DNA of 64,000 nt from positions 697,001-761,000 of the forward strand of contig CM072340.1 of NCBI GenBank assembly GCA_036874045.1, read 5' to 3'. Source of the DNA: Cymodocea nodosa. Its lineage: Eukaryota; Streptophyta; Magnoliopsida; Alismatales; Cymodoceaceae. Below the pieces are notes generated by a model that searched no databases, was not told the DNA's origin, and worked only from the letters and a program-made list of their open reading frames with translations. How positions within the stretch are numbered: position 1 is the first letter of the stretch; each line of letters begins with the position of its first letter. Positions 1-10,310 of this stretch are shown piece by piece. The position numbers were made by a program, and so were the translations under genes.

Positions 1-730
1 TAAAAAAGCTAGGTAGATGCATATGAATTTATTTTGATATTATGTAACATTTTAACTTAAAATCAATTAATAATAAATAAAAGACTATGAAAATTTCCAC
101 GTGGAAAAATGTAAAGACAAAACTTGATTAACTAAAATATGATAAATTTCATCACTCGTTACTAATTAATTTTGAAATAAAACATTTCACGTAATATTAA
201 AATAGGTTCACATAGATTCACCCATAAGGTATTTATAAATTTAAAATAAGTCACAAAAGGAATATAAAAAGTCCTGTATCAACAAATATACAACTTAGAA
301 CTAAGTTAATGTTCGATAAATTACTCTTACTCGTTAACATTTAATTTTAGGTGATTCTTCATAAGAAGAATCTATCATTGTATAAGCTCAGTTTCCATCC
401 TTACCCAGTTTGAGGTGAGATTATCTAATTAAAGAAAAATGGTGTATTAAAAAGAGGAATTACTTTTCATAAGAGATCACACATGGGAGATGCCATTAGT
501 CTTCTCTTACCAACATCATCAACCATCAATCACTTCAAAAGAAAGAAACAATAGACACAGACAAAACCCTCGACGCAGCAAAACGTAATTACACACCAAG
601 ATAGAAAGAAAAAAAGAACAAATCCAATACAACGCACAAGAGTAGAGAGAACTCGCATGGTCGAAGCTAATCTAACCATTGGTTATGATGTTTTTGGCGT
701 GGCTAGATTGATCAGGGCCCTCTCTCTCCG
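1..730. other. AT-rich spacer downstream of the IDD gene
   Basis: No gene is seen. The first 350 bases resemble an AT-rich dispersed sequence that recurs near 37680-37800 and 48650-48860; all share a stretch like TTATGTAAAATTTTAA followed by AATTAATAATAAATA. About 480-730 is less AT-rich and may be the 3' untranslated region of the minus-strand IDD gene, which ends at 731. Confidence 0.5.
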
Positions 731-2271
731 TCACGATCGACGACATGTAGCTGGCGGCGCGTCGGAGGAGGCCAGCGTGAAGGTGGGTTTGGTTGACATA
801 GCCATCTGGTACTTGTGCTTGCATGCATGACAAGTGATCTGGAGGAGGGTCGCGTCGATTTGCCTCACGGCTTGGCCCCGCAGCATATGCGCTTTTGCGA
901 GCTCGGCCTGCGCTTGCTGCCGGAGCCGCTTTGCATTGGCGAATTCTTCCTCGGCCAACTCCATCTGCCGCTTGGCCTCCCTTCGCACCTCGTCAGCCAT
1001 CGCCTTCTCCGCCGCGGCTACGCTGAGCTGCTCCCTCGCCTCGTCGTGGATGTGGTTCTTGGCAGTCGTAGGTGAGCCGATGGAGAGGTGGAGCTGGGTC
1101 TCGTCGGAGGAGGGGGAACGGGTGGTCGTGCTGGTGCCGGAGAGGGACACCGGAGCTTGAGCAGAGGGAATCCACGGTAGGAGTTGGAGTTCGTAGCTGT
1201 GGTGGGAGTTGGGGGCTGGGTTAAGGTTGGTGGAATTCAAGAAGGCCGGGCCCGCGGGATTGGAGGGTTGGTGGATTCTGATGCCGCCGCTGCTGAAGTT
1301 GGTGTCACTGGGTGGGCTGGAGCTGGAGGCGGTGCGTGAGAAGCATGCGGCTAGAGGCGTTTGTAGCTCCGCCGCGCCACCTCCGCCGGCGCTGCAAGCG
1401 TCTTGGTGTTCTATGAAGCTCTCTACTCTGAAAATTCATGTTAATCAAGAACATTTCAAAAAGAAGAAGCTATTTTATAGTTTAAAATCTCTTCTTTTTT
1501 TTTGTAAAATTGTTATGCAATGAACAATAAAACAAATTAAAATGCAAATATACTGATAAATATGAAAAAAAATGGAGAATAATTAATTACCTGGAGAAGA
1601 CACGGCCACAGTCACAGGAATGGCCCCGAGAGCCGCAGGTCTTGAGATGAGCTTTGTAATCGGATTGAACGGCGTAGGCCTTGGAACACCTCGCACAAGC
1701 CCACTGCTTGTGGCTGCTGTGCTTCCGGCGGAAGTGCTTCTTGATTCCGACGAGGTCACCGAGGGCATGGCAAGGATGGTGGTGGAGGCAGGTTGGCTCG
1801 GGGCAGACGAAAACCCTCTTCCTCACCTCTGGGGTGTCCCTCTTCAGTAGCTTCCAGGGGACTTTGTGCCTTCTCCGGTGCATCTGCAGATTCTGGTCTC
1901 GCTGGAACCCCTGGTTGCAGATCTCGCACACGTACCGGTCGGATTCCAGCAGGGTCTTGGGCGACAAGGACACCACTTCCGCATCTGGGTCTGTCCATTA
2001 ATCAACGACGTCGCTCAGGTCTTTCCAATTCCGGCGACATGCATTTCAGAATATCACATCGAGCTAGAAGAGGGTTTAAAACTGAAGCATCTGTACTACC
2101 TGGAGTGCCCGCTGGCCTTCTCTTCCTCCTGTTGTTGTGGCTGGCATTATTAATGTCAAAGCACTGGGGAGGAATGGTGGGAGAAGAGGTGGAGAGGTGG
2201 TGCTGCTTCTTGTCTTCTCCGGTGGTGAGGGGTGGAACCATGAGGGTTGTTGCTGATGAGGGTCCGAACAT
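731..2271 (-). CDS. IDD: INDETERMINATE-DOMAIN C2H2 zinc-finger transcription factor (IDD14/15/16, SGR5 type)
   Basis: A plant nuclear transcription factor. Members of this subclade act in gravitropism, organ angle, auxin and starch-related control (family knowledge). The model has three exons, 2100-2271, 1591-1990 and 731-1427, with GT-AG introns of 109 and 163 bases, giving 422 aa. Visible parts: basic patch RRKRRPAGTP (about 48-57) and the ID domain with four fingers. Finger 1 has C79/C82/H95/H99, finger 2 C120/C125/H143/H148, finger 3 is CCHC (C156/C159/H172/C176), and finger 4 starts CDC at 183-185 and ends H199/C203. The second intron splits Arg191, as the phase requires. A Ser/Pro-rich middle contains an EAR-like LHLSIG. 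The Ala/Glu/Arg-rich coiled coil at about 319-383, then CHACKHKYQ, marks the IDD14/15/16 group. The start at 2271 was chosen because the in-frame extension to 2361 reads like leader sequence. The exact orthologue within the group is not settled. Confidence 0.93.
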
Positions 2272-2759
2272 GGATGAGTATGGTAGTATATAGATAGAGG
2301 TATATATGGTCTTTCCTCTTCCTCTTCCAGTTGACTCTTCTTGCCCTGGAGAATTGCTCAAGGGAATGGTGGGTGGTGGTGTTGTGGGACGACCATTGCA
2401 ACTTGTATGGGGAAGGAGACCATGGGCGTGAAACCAATTAAGGGTGCATATAGTACAGACTGGAACAGGAAGAGCAACGAGGAAAAAAAGGCTTCCTTTT
2501 TATTTTCTCTCTCCTTCTTTCAATTAATCTTTTTTGTATCATATGTTTGTCTCATGCCCATGTGTGGGCATGAAAGCGAAGAGGGGGACAAGGGATGTCC
2601 TTCCACCACTCTCTTTAATCTTGTTTGTCATGGTGGTAATCTGTGACCTTTATAGTGATTTCTCCAAGCTATCGAGAGATTTGTAAAGTTTATCTCACAG
2701 TCAATTGGTAAAAAGAAAATAAAGTATAACGTTATAAAGTCTGAGTTTAACTACATTGA
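2272..2759. other. Upstream region of the IDD gene
   Basis: Presumed leader and promoter of the minus-strand IDD gene. TATATA-like runs lie about 30-40 bases before the chosen start, too close to call a TATA box. No other coding signal is recognised; a plus-strand open frame at 2341-2646 has no family features. Confidence 0.4.
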
Positions 2760-3560
2760 TGCTAATGTAGAATTTTTATAGTTCAACAAGATTTCCCTTC
2801 GCTTTGGTCTCCTTGCTTTCCACATCTCAGTAAGGCCCATCTCCCACCTTCATCTCTTTCCTGGTCTCTCCTCCCTCCATTATTCTTAGGGTTAGGCTTT
2901 GCTTTTGGGTTAATCATGCTTGTTGTACATGGGCACTCTTTGTTAAAAAGATTGCAATACTCTCAGTTGCCTACTGTTTCAATAAACCCAAGATTGCCTT
3001 CTGCTCCACTGAAGAGATGAAATGTGACGTGGTCAAATTTTTAACAAATGCACCCGCTTCTACCACTTGCAATCATGGTCAATGTCACAACGAGGAGCTT
3101 TTAATCCAATGGATGAGAGGTTTTCGACTATCGTTATGCTTTCCCAAGGGAAAGGTTCAAAAAGAAGATGCCCTCTTCCTAATCTATAAAAATTCTGTAT
3201 GATTGTCTCTTCACCATCACTCATCTTGAAGAAGGCAATAAGTTTTGTTGGGAGTTTGGTTTCGGCCCACTTTTGGGGCAACTTTGTTCCCTCACCAAAG
3301 AGCTTAATTTGGTGATTGATCCTTCGTCTCTCCCTCTCTGAAAGGGGGATCTCTTTGCCCTCATTTCCTAAGTCTTCCTTCTATTCCACCTTTTTCTCAA
3401 CCCTACAAGTTCATTTTCCTAGTTCCCAAATTTGTTTTCTCATTGATCTATGATCCCCACTAAATATCACTAACTTTGATGCCATGTTCATCTTCATTCC
3501 CTCTACTCTTCAAGTCGACTCTCTCTTCTCTACCAATGCATCACTCAATGACCCAAACTT
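2760..3560. other. Gene-like high-complexity stretch of unknown origin
   Basis: This part is less AT-rich than its surroundings and rich in CT. It carries overlapping open frames on both strands, 3017-3202 (+, 61 codons) and 3060-3281 (-, 73 codons). Neither matches a family I recognise and no splice-consistent extension was found. It could be a decayed gene or transposon piece, or an untranslated RNA. Confidence 0.3.
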
Positions 3561-3917
3561 GTTCCTTATTTGGAAATGTTAATGGAATTGGATTAAGAAA
3601 ATACTTGTTGTGCACCAAAAGAAAGAAGGCATTAGTTTGATAATCAATCAATGCTGCATAACAACATCCACTCCATGTTCCTTAGCCTTACTCTAGAATT
3701 TGATATGTATAAGAGCATCCAATATATTTTAATCTAAGTTTTCTACCTCACATTTGATGTTATCTCAAATGTTGTACTTCCACCTTAATTTCATGAAATT
3801 AGCATAATGTACATGTAAATTGCATGAAATGTGATTTGGAGGATCGATAAAGGGTGAGGAGGTATTACCTTAATATAATAGATGAAAAGAAATTGGGACT
3901 TGTCCTCCATCAAGAAA

Positions 3918-4026
3918 AAACAAAATATGTTGGAATGATTGAAAAAATGAATAGAAGAGAAAAGAGGTAGCTAAACAAAATATGTTGGAATGATTGAAAA
4001 AATGAATAGAAGAGAAAAGAGGTAGC
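3918..4026 (+). repeat. Perfect 55-bp tandem duplication
   Basis: Two adjacent copies of a 55-base unit containing ATATGTTGGAATGATTG and AGAAGAGAAAAGAGGTAGC. I see no difference between copies, so the duplication is young. No gene lies nearby. Confidence 0.9.
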
Positions 4027-6370
4027 CTCCTCCTCTTACAACTTTCAACTTAAAAACTGTTGTTTGAATGGATTTGTATGCATGGGTGAGAGAAAGTAGT
4101 AGGAATTATGGTTAGGTAGTGTTTAATTTAAAAGCTCCTTCCTAGACATAGCATACCCATAAATTTACTTTGCTAGTGTGCATACTTTACTCAACCTTGA
4201 GATTTTGAATGTTATCAATAGGAGATGGTATAGACACAAAAATTTGAAAGACATATTTGAAGGGATTTTTATGCTCGTAGTACCAATGTTGCCCTTGACA
4301 ATTTTAATATATTTTTTTTACTTTTTTGTGTCAATTAAGAGTTATTAAGAGAAACAAATAAGGTCATTTAAATAAGATTCCAAAATATGGGAGAGATCAA
4401 TGATGGGTGAATATGTAATGATGCTAGTGGTATTACAATATGTTATCATGTAGTATCTTTACTTAGAAATTATGAGAAAAAATTTAATTTATGTAATTGA
4501 ATCAAATATTTGACTTTAAATAGAAATACATGAAAGAAAAATATTTGTGTGACTAACCCATGTAATAGGAGTATAACTTTAATTATTGTTGTATAACGAT
4601 AGTATCTTTATGCTTTTAAGCGCTTGATGGACCAATTAAACTTCTTTAACTTGAGTATTGTTTATAATATATTTTTGGCTTTTCATGTGGCTCTGGGTTT
4701 GTTTAATTATGACTCCATTCAGAAGTACTTCACCTAGCTAATTCAGTAACAACCAATTTTTGATTTATATATATTAACATGTATTTACGTATAGATGTAC
4801 ACATATATTGGAAGTCTAGATTTGACTCTAAAATTATAACACATGAAAAATAAATACACAAATGCTACAATGGAATTTTTGTCTTTTAGGGTTTCAAAAC
4901 CCCTAGCTACCATATATGGTAAGCATATGTATGGTAGGGTATTTGAATATTTTTTCATTGAAGACGAAGAATGATCAGCCTATGGGAAAAGAATTTCTCT
5001 ATGCGTCTTCAATTGAATTGCTTTCTTTCAAGATTTGAGTAAAAGCAGAGGCTTCCCAATCATTATGCCCACACATCACAATCATTACATAGAGAAGTTA
5101 CAAAAGAACCTTAAGTTTCTAGCCTAATACTAGTATGCTAAATAGGTTAGGAATGATGCATTGGACTGATTAATCATACCATATATGCTAGAAATGCTTT
5201 ATTTCTAAATATTCATCGATGAAATAGTATTTTACTAACTAAAATAAATGTATGAATCAAAATGATGCTTATATTAAATTTTTAATATAGTTTAATCCTT
5301 AAAATACTTAAAATATATAAAAAATGATCAAATTTATCTTAAAAAGTTTGCCCAATTAAGTCACTTTAAATCAAATCAAATTATGATCAAGTGGTGGAAA
5401 AGTAGATCATTTTACTTAATTACTTTTGAATGTACAAACAGACCTTAGGTATTAACAATGAAATGTGACAAAAACATAAATCAAAAAACAGAAAGTAACG
5501 AAAAATTAAAAAAAAAGAAAAGAAGGTTTGTGTACTTAAAATATAATGAAAAAGAAAATTAGGATTGCATTAAATAAGTAGATAGATGAAAAACGAGAGG
5601 GGAAAATAGGTCGGATGAACCTAAAACAAAAAATGACAGAGAAAAACAGAAAATAGATTAAATCAGTGAGACCGAGATGAAAGGCAAAAGAATCGACACT
5701 TGTATAAGAGGGAGGCGGAGAAACTAAACAGGAAGAACAACTCCTGAGCAACAAGTGAGAATGAAGAAAGCTAGACGCTTTCTCCACGGTTGATGTTTAC
5801 GTGAGAGAGGCGAACGACGGGTAGAGCTCGTAAACGAGCATCGAAAAGTTGATTTCTAAAGAAAAGCAAAGAGAAAGTTTAGATACTTAGATAGAGGAAA
5901 GTGAATAGTTAATTCCCTCACTTTCCCTCCCATGCACATAAACCCCTCCTAAGATCTTATATCTTCTGGGAAGAACAAACGAGCACTGTACCTAAATGAC
6001 TCACTCAGCAACCAATTGAAACATTAATTAAGAATGCAGATACGAAAAAGCATTCCTTCGTTTCCACGCCAATCGATTGAGTAACGGATGGTCCCACGGC
6101 AAAACAAGAGCTCACCGACCATGCTCTTTAGTTGGTTTTGCTTGGGCAACACCCGACAATCTCATGGGGAATCCTATGTATCCCCGTTTTAACTGAATGC
6201 GGAGATTTGAATTTGGAGAAGAGTTTCTTGATGCTATCGTACTTGTTTATAACCAAAAACATGAAAAATAAAAGTTAATACTGCAGGTACTTATAGTATT
6301 TTTTTTGTTGTAAAGGTGGTATTGTGATTTCATGGTTGATAGTTCATCCTGTACGCCTTGGAAAAGGAAT
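4027..6370. other. AT-rich spacer
   Basis: No recognisable gene. A 10-base inverted repeat (ATTGAAGACG and CGTCTTCAAT) lies at about 4957-5015. A minus-strand open frame at 5536-5787 (83 codons) sits in a CT-rich stretch that looks like leader sequence and has no known domain. About 6060-6200 is of normal complexity but unassigned. Confidence 0.4.
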
Positions 6371-6374
6371 CGAT

Positions 6375-6800
6375 GTATGCTTAAGATCAAACCCAATTCT
6401 CCAGAGAGAGAGAGAGAGAGAGTGTGTGTGTGTGTGTGTGTGTGTGTAAGCAAAGAGACAAGGCAACAGACGAGGGATAGGAGGAAGAAGAGCAAGGGTA
6501 GAGGGTAATCAACCATGTGATGTCTATAAAGATGGAGATGCCGTCTTTGGTTGTAAGGGGAATTGGATGATGATGTTGTTTTCAATTGAGATCAAACCCA
6601 ACTCACCAAAGAGAACGCAGATAAAGAGAAATTGAACGACGTCTATAGAGATGTTGTCGTTAAGTGAGATCAAATCTAGTTTATTAAAGAAGACATAAGA
6701 CAAAGAACAATCAGACGATATCTACAGAGATGTTGTCCTCAATTAAGATCAAATCTAATTCACCAAAGAGAACGTAAGTAAAAGACAAGAGAACATAAAG
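6375..6800 (+). repeat. Diverged minisatellite, unit about 80 bp
   Basis: Three to four imperfect copies of a unit containing GAGATCAAACCCAACTCACC, AAAGAGAA and GTCTATAGAGATG. Copies begin near 6384, 6574, 6653 and 6732. The first copy is expanded by a microsatellite (6403-6447). Confidence 0.75.
6403..6447 (+). repeat. Compound (GA)n(GT)n microsatellite
   Basis: A GA run passes directly into a GT run inside the first unit of the 80-bp minisatellite. The minus-strand open frame across it is a by-product of the repeat. Confidence 0.95.
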
Positions 6801-7527
6801 ATGTGTAACTCTTTCGTAAATATTTATTTTAAATTTAATCTATTGATAAATTTTAAATTAATACATTGAAACCGTAATAGTATTTAAATATCAAGAAATC
6901 GAAAAATGAAAAATCAGAAATCAGAAATTAACAATCAAAAGGTCAAAAAAGTAAAATTTAAAATTATCTGTGTCATAAGTTAAGAAAATTATATAATTGT
7001 TAGAAATTTTTTTCTTAATTTACTTATAATACATATTTAAAATTAAAAATAAATTAATTAAACATTATCTCTTATTCTTTTTACGATTTGAATATGAAAG
7101 TCATAAATTATTTTTAATCATAAATTTTAAAAAGCTAATCAACCTACCCGTCAATAAATAAACATCAACATACATGTATCAACCTAATATATTTGTATCA
7201 GTTTGGCTCGTATCACTTCAATATTGTGTTATTATTATCATCGCTATTATCGTTTTTTTTTCTTTTCTTTTCTTTTCCAACGCTTTCTCCTTCCTCTTCT
7301 TCTTTACCTATGAATGTGAACCTACCATTTTGAGGCCGACAAAAGGAAAGAAATTAGAAATTTGAGGAGATCCGAGTGGTAGCAATAATGTTGAGAAGAA
7401 GAGGGTAGCACAATCAGAACTCATCTTTGAGTACAGAAGATGGAAGAGCGACTAACTTTTGCATGATAAGGTGGAGAACTTAAATTTTTAACTTTCTAAG
7501 TGATATAAATAGAATTTTAAAGAAAAG
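6801..7527. other. AT-rich spacer
   Basis: No gene seen. The plus-strand frame at 7174-7365 encodes a hydrophobic, Phe-rich stretch from a T-rich tract and has no family features. Confidence 0.4.
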
Positions 7528-8022
7528 TTTGTGCACAAGAGAAAATAAGAAAAAGTGATGAAAAATAAAGTAAGAAAAAATAACAAGAAAATATGATATA
7601 TTTGTGTCTAATAGAACTATCACTTTCTAAAGAAAATTTTATAAGAGGAAGTAGAGTTATATTCTTTTTTGAGTTGAAATATCGAAAAGTGAAAAAAAAA
7701 AATAAAGAAAAAGAAATAAAATTTGTATGTTAAAAAAATGAAATAATAATAATAAATTTTTATAATATATTAAATTTATATTAACCTCATAATATATAAC
7801 GTATTCTTACAAAGAATGTAAATATTTTTAATTTTTATATAAACTTGAGATGTCTATAAATATTTTTATATTATTCATTCATATTTTATTATTTTTTCAC
7901 TTTTTAAATGTTTTTATCATTTTTTTGTCAGTACACAAACATAATAATTTTCTAACGATTTTCTGTAATTTTCTTTTCAATCACTTTTTTTGAACTTTAC
8001 AACTTTTTTTTTTCTATTACTC
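7528..8022 (+). mobile_element. TIR-type non-autonomous DNA element, copy 1 (3' end worn)
   Basis: The left end reads TTTGTGCACAAGAG. The body aligns throughout in the same orientation with the element at 45791-46344; both share stretches such as TATTATTCATTCATATTTTATTA and the following CTTTTTAAA region. A related pair of ends is at 62379 and 62817. There is no coding capacity. The right terminal repeat is not clear. The superfamily is not certain. Confidence 0.65.
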
Positions 8023-8689
8023 TAAATCCAACAACCGTGAATTCAACCGTTATTCTATAAAAATTTACTTTCTGCTTCGTACGCCAACCACGCTAACATA
8101 CGCAGCTGGCAAAACGTACCGCACAAATCAAACGCACGCTGTGGGGGAAAAAATGGCCGACCGTGATCGTTTGACGTCCGTCCACGTGTAACGAGCAAGG
8201 ACGAAAGGTGGCAGCGTAGTTAAAGCCATGTGGCGGTTTTTTTTTTCTTTTTCTTTTTCTTTTATTATTATTATTATTATTTTCGACGGAAGCCACGCCG
8301 GTTAATAAACGCCATCGACCACTCGACGTACGAATGCTTCCACAAAAATTAAATTTTCACCCTCTGTCAAAAAAGAAAGAAGAGGAAGAAACAGAAATAA
8401 TAATAATAATACGACAAACAAAAAAAAAATTGACAGAATAAAATTTAATGGATCGCATGCTTACAAAGAGGTGAATCCGTGATGAATGTCACAATAAATA
8501 TTGACAATGAGGCTCGTCGGGCTTAAGAAATAATAATAATCGTGTCGAGGTTCGGCATGTGATCGGGACCGTCGGTTCTGGGGAAAGGCGAGTAACTTTC
8601 CAACGTCACGTGTTCGGTAGCATTAAATGCTTTTTTTGAAAGAAAAAAAAAAAAAACGTAAAAAGGTACGATTGGATAAGAATGACAGA
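8023..8689. other. Spacer with homopolymer and TTA/ATT microsatellites
   Basis: No gene is seen. A moderately GC-rich part (8090-8340) contains ACGT-core motifs and a TTA microsatellite around 8263-8280. The minus-strand frame at 8093-8296 is driven by that repeat. Confidence 0.4.
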
Positions 8690-9036
8690 AATGAAAAGCT
8701 CGCGGTAATGATATGATAAAATTAATTTTACGAACAATCGATTTGTGAGCGACTATGATACGACAAAATATTTTAATTTGTTAATCCGTAAGCAATTATG
8801 ATATGACAAGATTTTTCAAAACGTTAATCTTTGAGCGACCATAATATGATAAGATTTTTTGAACTATCAAATTACGAGTAATTGAGATACGGTACAATTT
8901 TCTGGACTGTTAATCTAAGTGACTAAAATACGACAAGATTTTTCAGACTACTAAATTGTAATTCACTAAAATATGATAAGATTTTCAAGACTGCGAACCC
9001 ATGGATGGCTGAGATAAGGCAAGATTTTCGGACTAA
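8690..9036 (+). repeat. Diverged minisatellite, eight units of about 43 bp
   Basis: The anchor GATATGACAAGATTTT, in variants, recurs at 8710, 8757, 8800, 8843, 8885, 8927, 8970 and 9013, a spacing of 42-47 bases. Each unit also carries a TTAATC...GAGCGACTA segment. The copies are well diverged, so the array is old. Confidence 0.85.
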
Positions 9037-9942
9037 GAAGAAAAAAAAGAAAGAATTTGTCAAGTGTCTAAGAAAAGATGACAAGAGTTTGGCACTCCTA
9101 CTTGGCCATGCTCATTCGGCCTCTTGCGACTTCTCTTGAACTTGCAATTGCTTTGCTTTTTTCTTCTGCCCTCGAAGAAAAGGAGACTTATGTCATTATT
9201 TTGTTGTTTTTTTCAAGTTGTTATGTTTATTGAATTTTTTTCAATAAACTTGTATTTGAACGTTATAAAAATTATTGCGACACTTGTCAAGTTTATTGGT
9301 TTGAATGAAATGTATGAATTTTAAGTTTAAATTTTGTTGTTATGAATTTATCGTCTTTTAAATATTGTTAACAATATTAATATTAGAAACTTATTTGGAT
9401 TTTATTAAAAACTTCTTTTACATTTTGTGTGATGCATTCTTTTATTTTCCCTCAATTTCTTGATGTACACAGATATCTTTAAATTTTTCTGATTATCTGT
9501 TTCTTATTTTTTATACATTTTTCTGAACTTTCCTTTTTGAGCTTTCGTGAGCACAGTAACATTAAATTTTGTTGTTATTTGTGTGCAACCTTCTTAGGCT
9601 AACAATTAAACGATCAAATATTTTGCATCATTGCATGGTGATGATGATATCGGAAGAGATACGCAAGTTTGAACCAGACAGTGGTGGTGATCTGACGTTA
9701 AACATGGACGGCCCCATCAATATGGACTAGTGCGTGCCCTAGTTCATCATCATCATCTTCTTAATTTTCTTCTTCCAGGGTGTTGTTAATTATAGTGGTG
9801 AGCACATTATATTATGCTATATTGATTCCTACTGTCCACGTACATCACATCAGCAACAACCCTAATTTTTGTACGTACTCCTCTTGCATGTGTTGGTTCC
9901 GTTACTAGTGTAGGGTGGAGTCATAGGGCCATGTTTGTAGCA
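9037..9942. other. AT-rich spacer
   Basis: No gene seen. A plus-strand frame at 9124-9324 is hydrophobic and unassigned. The stretch 9630-9940 is of higher complexity but not recognised. Confidence 0.4.
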
Positions 9943-10310
9943 GTAGATGACGAGAGACACATATACTAGAAGAAGAAGAAGACGAAGAACAAGAAGAGAG
10001 GATGAGGAAGAAGACAGCAACAACAGCGGTGGTAGCACGTATATTAGAAGAAGTTAGTAATAAGAATAGCAATAAACAGTAGCAGTAAAAGAAGAAGAAG
10101 AAAAAGTAGCAAAAGCAATTGTTGTGGAAGTGATATTAGTAGTAGTAGATGATGAGAAACACTGATACTAGAAGAAGAAGAAGAAGAAAAAGAAGATAGC
10201 AACAACAATGGCAGCACGTATATTAGAAGAAGAAGAAGAAGAAGAAGAAGAAAATACTAGTACATATACGGTAGCAATAATAACAGTAACAGCAATATTA
10301 GTGATGGTAT
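9943..10310 (+). repeat. Two tandem units of about 180-200 bp rich in GAA/AAC/AGC trinucleotides
   Basis: AGTAGATGAYGAGARACAC occurs at 9943 and 10143, and GCACGTATATTAGAAGAAG at 10037 and 10213. Each unit is filled with GAA, AAC and TAG triplet runs. No frame stays open across it. Confidence 0.8.

Noticed and set aside
6247-6585. 112-codon minus-strand frame with Thr-His and Leu-Ser runs
   Set aside because: Created by the GA/GT microsatellite inside the 80-bp minisatellite.
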